Assembly: GCA_017601395.1 (NCBI GenBank)
Contig: JAFNIQ010000005.1
Location: 1-56,090 of the forward strand
Direction of reading: 5' to 3'
Length of the DNA stretch: 56,090 bases
Source of the DNA: Candidatus Brockarchaeota archaeon
Lineage (GTDB): Archaea; Thermoproteota; EX4484-205; JAAOZP01
Shown here one piece after another: positions 53,235-56,090 of this stretch (the first letter of the stretch is position 1; each line of letters opens with the position of its first letter). Under the pieces are notes generated by a model that was not told the DNA's origin, searched no databases, and saw nothing but the letters and a program-made list of their open reading frames with translations. Made by a program: the position numbers and the translations under genes.

Positions 53235-56090
53235 TTGCATTTGACAAGGATTGAAATCAGGAATTTCAAATCGGTAGGCGGCCGACAGGTTATAAACCTG
53301 AGCAGAGGCTTAACTGTTTTAACAGGTAGAAACGGCTCTGGAAAATGCGTAGCCCCTTGGACAGTCATAGAACGGCCGTGGGGAGGACTTGCTGTAGAAT
53401 CTCTTTTCAAGGAGGCGTCTTCAGAGGGTGTTAGAATCAAGCTGGTGGACGGGGAATACGTGATTCCCCTTGAAAGGGAGCCGCTCATAAGCTACCAAAC
53501 GCTTCTAGGTAGGAGCGTTGAAGCCGGTGTTAGCGCAATTTTCAGGAGACCCTACGAGGGATTCATGTTAAAAATTGAAACAGAAAATGGCAGAAAGATT
53601 GAGGTAACCCCGGAACACAGGCTGATGGTGGCCGACGGGAAGGGGGCACACAGGTGGATTGAGGCTTCACGGCTCTCAGAAGGCGTGAAGATAATTGTTA
53701 TTGACAATGGGAAAACAAGCCTTGATGTTTTAAACAGGATTGTTAGGAATGTTTGGAGAGGAGAAGTATACGACATATATGTTGAGAACATCGGCTCATA
53801 CGTTACAGGGGACGGCGTGATAGTTCACAACAGTAATTTAATCGACGCGATACGTTTCGCACTCGGTGAAAACAATCCTAGGCTTCTCCGGATAGACAGG
53901 CTTTCCTCCCTGGTCAATGATAACGCAGGCAGGGAAGCGGAAACCTACGTGAAAATAACCATAGATAATAGTGACTCAACAATACCCGGGCAAGAGAAGC
54001 TTATAACGGTTGCTAGGAGAATGGGGAGGGACGGGGAGAGCACGTATTATCTCAATGGTAGAAGAACCTCTAAAAACGTTGTTGAAGACACCATCTCTTC
54101 AACAGGTCTTTCTGCAAGAGGCTACAACATAATACCGCAGGGAGAGATTTCACGATTGGCTGATAAAAATCCCGTGGAGAGAAGAAAGGAGATAGAACAG
54201 GCACTAGGCTTAGCACAGTACGACGAGAGGAAGTCGGAGGCGCTTAGCAACCTGCAGCAGGCCGACAATAATCTCAGAGTGGCACAGGCTAGGCTTCAAG
54301 AGATCGATAGAAGAATGCTGCAATTAGAAAGAGAGAGAAACATTCTGCTCAGAAGAAGAATGCTTGAGAAAGAAGTGGAGAAGATGCAGATGATTATCAA
54401 TTCGTTCGAGTATTGGAGGCTCGTCAGAAAACTGGAGGAAATATCGCGAAGCCTAGAGGAAAATACTGCTTTGCGAGCTAAGCTTGAAGCAGAGCTTGCC
54501 TCCAGACAGGCGGAGAAGAGAAGCATTATAGAGAGAATGGAGGAACTTTTGAAAACCGCTGCTTCAGCAACCCCTGACACTGAGAGAATTAGGCTCGAAT
54601 ACGAGTTAAAAGACCTTGAGAAAAGGCTTGGAGAAGCTTTTGAAAGGCTTGAGAGAAACAGGAGCGAGTTAAACACGATTAAAAAAGAATTGTCGAAAAC
54701 TAGGCGGAAGAGGAGTAAGAGTATTAGGAAAATGGCCAGCCTGACAGAGGATTATGGACGCATGCTTGTAAAACGCTCTTCGATCAACACCAGGATACTT
54801 CGTCTTTTAAGCGAGAAGAAGAGGCTTCAAGAGGTTGAGAAACAACAGGAGGCGGAGATTTCCAATATTATGAATAGGCTGATCTTAGTCAACAGGGATT
54901 TAGACCGGCTGATGCTTGAGGAGGAGAATTCGAAAAGAATGCTAAGAGAAGTCGCTACTTATTATGATAGTCTAAAGAGGAGAATCGGGTCTTTGAGTAG
55001 GAGGAGGAAGATGGAGACGGTTAGAAAAAGCAGGGTAGTTGAGAAACTGGCTGATCTTGACAGAGTTTTAGCGGAGAGAAGAAGGATGCTGGATGAAATA
55101 ATGAACACCGTTAAAATCTTAATGAGTAGTCTGGATTCATTCAGAATCCTTTTTGCAAAAGTTTCCGGAATAGCGGGCTACGCTATTCAGGATGAGAGAA
55201 GTAGGAGGGTTCTAGAACTTGTGAAAACTATTTCTGAGAAAAAAAGCTTAAGTATTTACGGAATTCTAAGAGAAAGCCTTTGGTTTCCAAAAGAATTGAG
55301 TAGAGCTGTTGAAAGCCTGGCTGGCGATTGGATGGACGCTGTACTCGTTAAAAGCTCTCTAGACATGCTTTTCCTAATGAACTTTCTTGGAGGTAAAGGA
55401 ATTGGGATTAAAGTGTTAACCTCCGAGGGGGAGGTAAACAGGAAAGAAATACCTCTTGAACTCAGTAAGCGTGGCAAGCATATGATGGATATAGTCAAAT
55501 ACCCTAAGAGTATTGAGAAACACGTCTTAAAACTTTTCTGGAATAGCGTTGTGGTTAACACTACCGAGGACGCCCTCGTCTTCGCTAGAAGAGGGTTCAG
55601 GGCAGCAACCATAAACGGCGAGGTTTTCATGGTCGAAGGAGGGTTGGTAAGGGAGAATATTGAGGAGAAGCTTGAAAGCGTTAGAAGCCTTGTGAAAAGC
55701 TTCTCCGAGAAAGCCGGCGAGTTAGCCAGAATACTTGAAGCCATGAATAACCATGTGAGGCCAGTTTTAAACAGTAAAATAGTTGAGGCAGCGAGTATTC
55801 GAAGCAGGCTTGCCGAGGACCTGAACACAATTGACTCTCGTATGAAGGAGTTGGAGGAACAGTTAGACACTTTGACCAGCGAGTATTTAGAAGCATCTCG
55901 AAGATTGAGTCAAGCGTTCAGAAAACGTGACGCGGGTAAAAAGCGTCTCTTGGAAAGGGAAAGGATAAGGTTAAAATCTTTAATCGTAGTTAGGGAGAAA
56001 AGTATCAGCAGGGTTCGCAGGAGAATAAGGCTGATTGAAAACGAGTTGAACGGGCTTGAGAAAAAGAGAGAGGCTTTAAAAAACAGACTA
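53235..56090 (+). CDS. smc: Chromosome segregation SMC protein with intein; 3' end outside window
   Basis: The frame is open from a TTG at 53235 (SD-like GGAGAGG upstream; TAA at 53229) to the window end, 952 codons. Start LTRIEIRNFKSV, Walker A GRNGSGK joined, after removal of the intein, to SNLIDAIRFALGENN, then the Q-loop region YNIIPQGEISRLADKNPVER. A long coiled coil follows, with the hinge at about residues 640-800 (KVSGIAGYAIQDERSRRVLE ... TEDALVFARRGFRAATINGE) and the returning coil. The C-terminal signature and Walker B are beyond the window. The protein compacts and segregates chromosomes. Confidence 0.92.
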   Translation, partial: MHLTRIEIRNFKSVGGRQVINLSRGLTVLTGRNGSGKCVAPWTVIERPWGGLAVESLFKEASSEGVRIKLVDGEYVIPLEREPLISYQTLLGRSVEAGVSAIFRRPYEGFMLKIETENGRKIEVTPEHRLMVADGKGAHRWIEASRLSEGVKIIVIDNGKTSLDVLNRIVRNVWRGEVYDIYVENIGSYVTGDGVIVHNSNLIDAIRFALGENNPRLLRIDRLSSLVNDNAGREAETYVKITIDNSDSTIPGQEKLITVARRMGRDGESTYYLNGRRTSKNVVEDTISSTGLSARGYNIIPQGEISRLADKNPVERRKEIEQALGLAQYDERKSEALSNLQQADNNLRVAQARLQEIDRRMLQLERERNILLRRRMLEKEVEKMQMIINSFEYWRLVRKLEEISRSLEENTALRAKLEAELASRQAEKRSIIERMEELLKTAASATPDTERIRLEYELKDLEKRLGEAFERLERNRSELNTIKKELSKTRRKRSKSIRKMASLTEDYGRMLVKRSSINTRILRLLSEKKRLQEVEKQQEAEISNIMNRLILVNRDLDRLMLEEENSKRMLREVATYYDSLKRRIGSLSRRRKMETVRKSRVVEKLADLDRVLAERRRMLDEIMNTVKILMSSLDSFRILFAKVSGIAGYAIQDERSRRVLELVKTISEKKSLSIYGILRESLWFPKELSRAVESLAGDWMDAVLVKSSLDMLFLMNFLGGKGIGIKVLTSEGEVNRKEIPLELSKRGKHMMDIVKYPKSIEKHVLKLFWNSVVVNTTEDALVFARRGFRAATINGEVFMVEGGLVRENIEEKLESVRSLVKSFSEKAGELARILEAMNNHVRPVLNSKIVEAASIRSRLAEDLNTIDSRMKELEEQLDTLTSEYLEASRRLSQAFRKRDAGKKRLLERERIRLKSLIVVREKSISRVRRRIRLIENELNGLEKKREALKNRL
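53346..53831 (+). other. SMC mini-intein, 162 residues
   Basis: Inserted exactly in Walker A between Lys and Ser. It starts with Cys (CVAPWTVIERPWGG), has the block-B motif TPEHRLMVADG with its Thr-x-x-His, block F EVYDIYVENIGSYVTGDG, and ends VIVHN before the +1 Ser. No homing endonuclease domain fits in 162 residues, so it is a mini-intein. SMC can bind ATP only after splicing. Confidence 0.95.

Noticed and set aside
1-56090. tRNA, rRNA or CRISPR arrays
   Set aside because: No T-loop GGTTCRANYCC with matching stems and no regularly spaced direct repeats were found in the gaps by eye.

Overview
The window is archaeal. Direct evidence: archaeal/eukaryotic-type information genes (deoxyhypusine synthase, aIF1/SUI1, Trm1, an FtsJ-type rRNA methylase, a TFE-beta-like WH/Fe-S protein, Gar1, SRP19, S8e, SMC), a geranylgeranyl-reductase-family flavoprotein, AT-rich TATA boxes about 25-30 bases from many starts (leaderless or nearly so), and frequent GTG/TTG starts. 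The gene set suggests a TACK-side lineage, possibly Bathyarchaeia-like; that placement is inference.

Layout. 0-7.5 kb: end of a threonine synthase fused to a PadR-type winged helix, dys, an Fe-S aldo/keto reductase, a DUF1893 protein, a Gfo/Idh/MocA dehydrogenase and an iron-dependent alcohol dehydrogenase. 7.6-20.6 kb: a carbohydrate/surface region containing a membrane hydrolase, an intact signal-peptide GH5 glycosidase, an M55 aminopeptidase, an amidohydrolase and a second Gfo/Idh/MocA protein, interleaved with decaying genes (flavodoxin, esterase, a second GH5, a DegT aminotransferase). 20.6-23.3 kb: small helical proteins, a stand-alone protein resembling the DNA-ligase N-terminal domain, nitroreductase, aIF1 and an AbrB-ACT regulator. 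23.3-28.6 kb: compact histidine operon hisC-G-A-B-F-E-H-I, transcribed divergently from the AbrB-ACT gene with a single shared TATA element. 28.8-34.7 kb: XRE-type regulator, DUF92 membrane protein, and a MacB/LolD-like ABC system with a large coiled-coil surface protein.

35-44 kb is the most unusual part. A two-gene operon encodes a membrane-anchored secreted protein and a giant protein of about 1,702 residues with a C-terminal nuclease-like domain; a 220-residue gene abuts it tail to tail. The module lies between a complete conserved gene (35.9-36.6 kb) and a partial second copy (43.9-44.1 kb). Inside the second copy a 121-bp segment is precisely inverted and almost identical to the first (120/121), although the flanks have diverged.

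44-53 kb: pyrE, a degenerate metallo-beta-lactamase-like protein, the geranylgeranyl reductase, trm1, the FtsJ-type methylase and TFE-beta; then an integrase remnant beside a small cassette of a 46-residue four-cysteine peptide and a two-gene ABC exporter, with a perfect palindrome at the peptide start; then rps8e-srp19-gar1. The window ends inside smc, whose Walker A motif is split by a 162-residue mini-intein.

Housekeeping genes are intact, whereas at least six accessory loci carry frameshifts, in-frame stops or truncations, so accessory regions seem to be turning over. Sequencing error cannot be excluded from the sequence alone.
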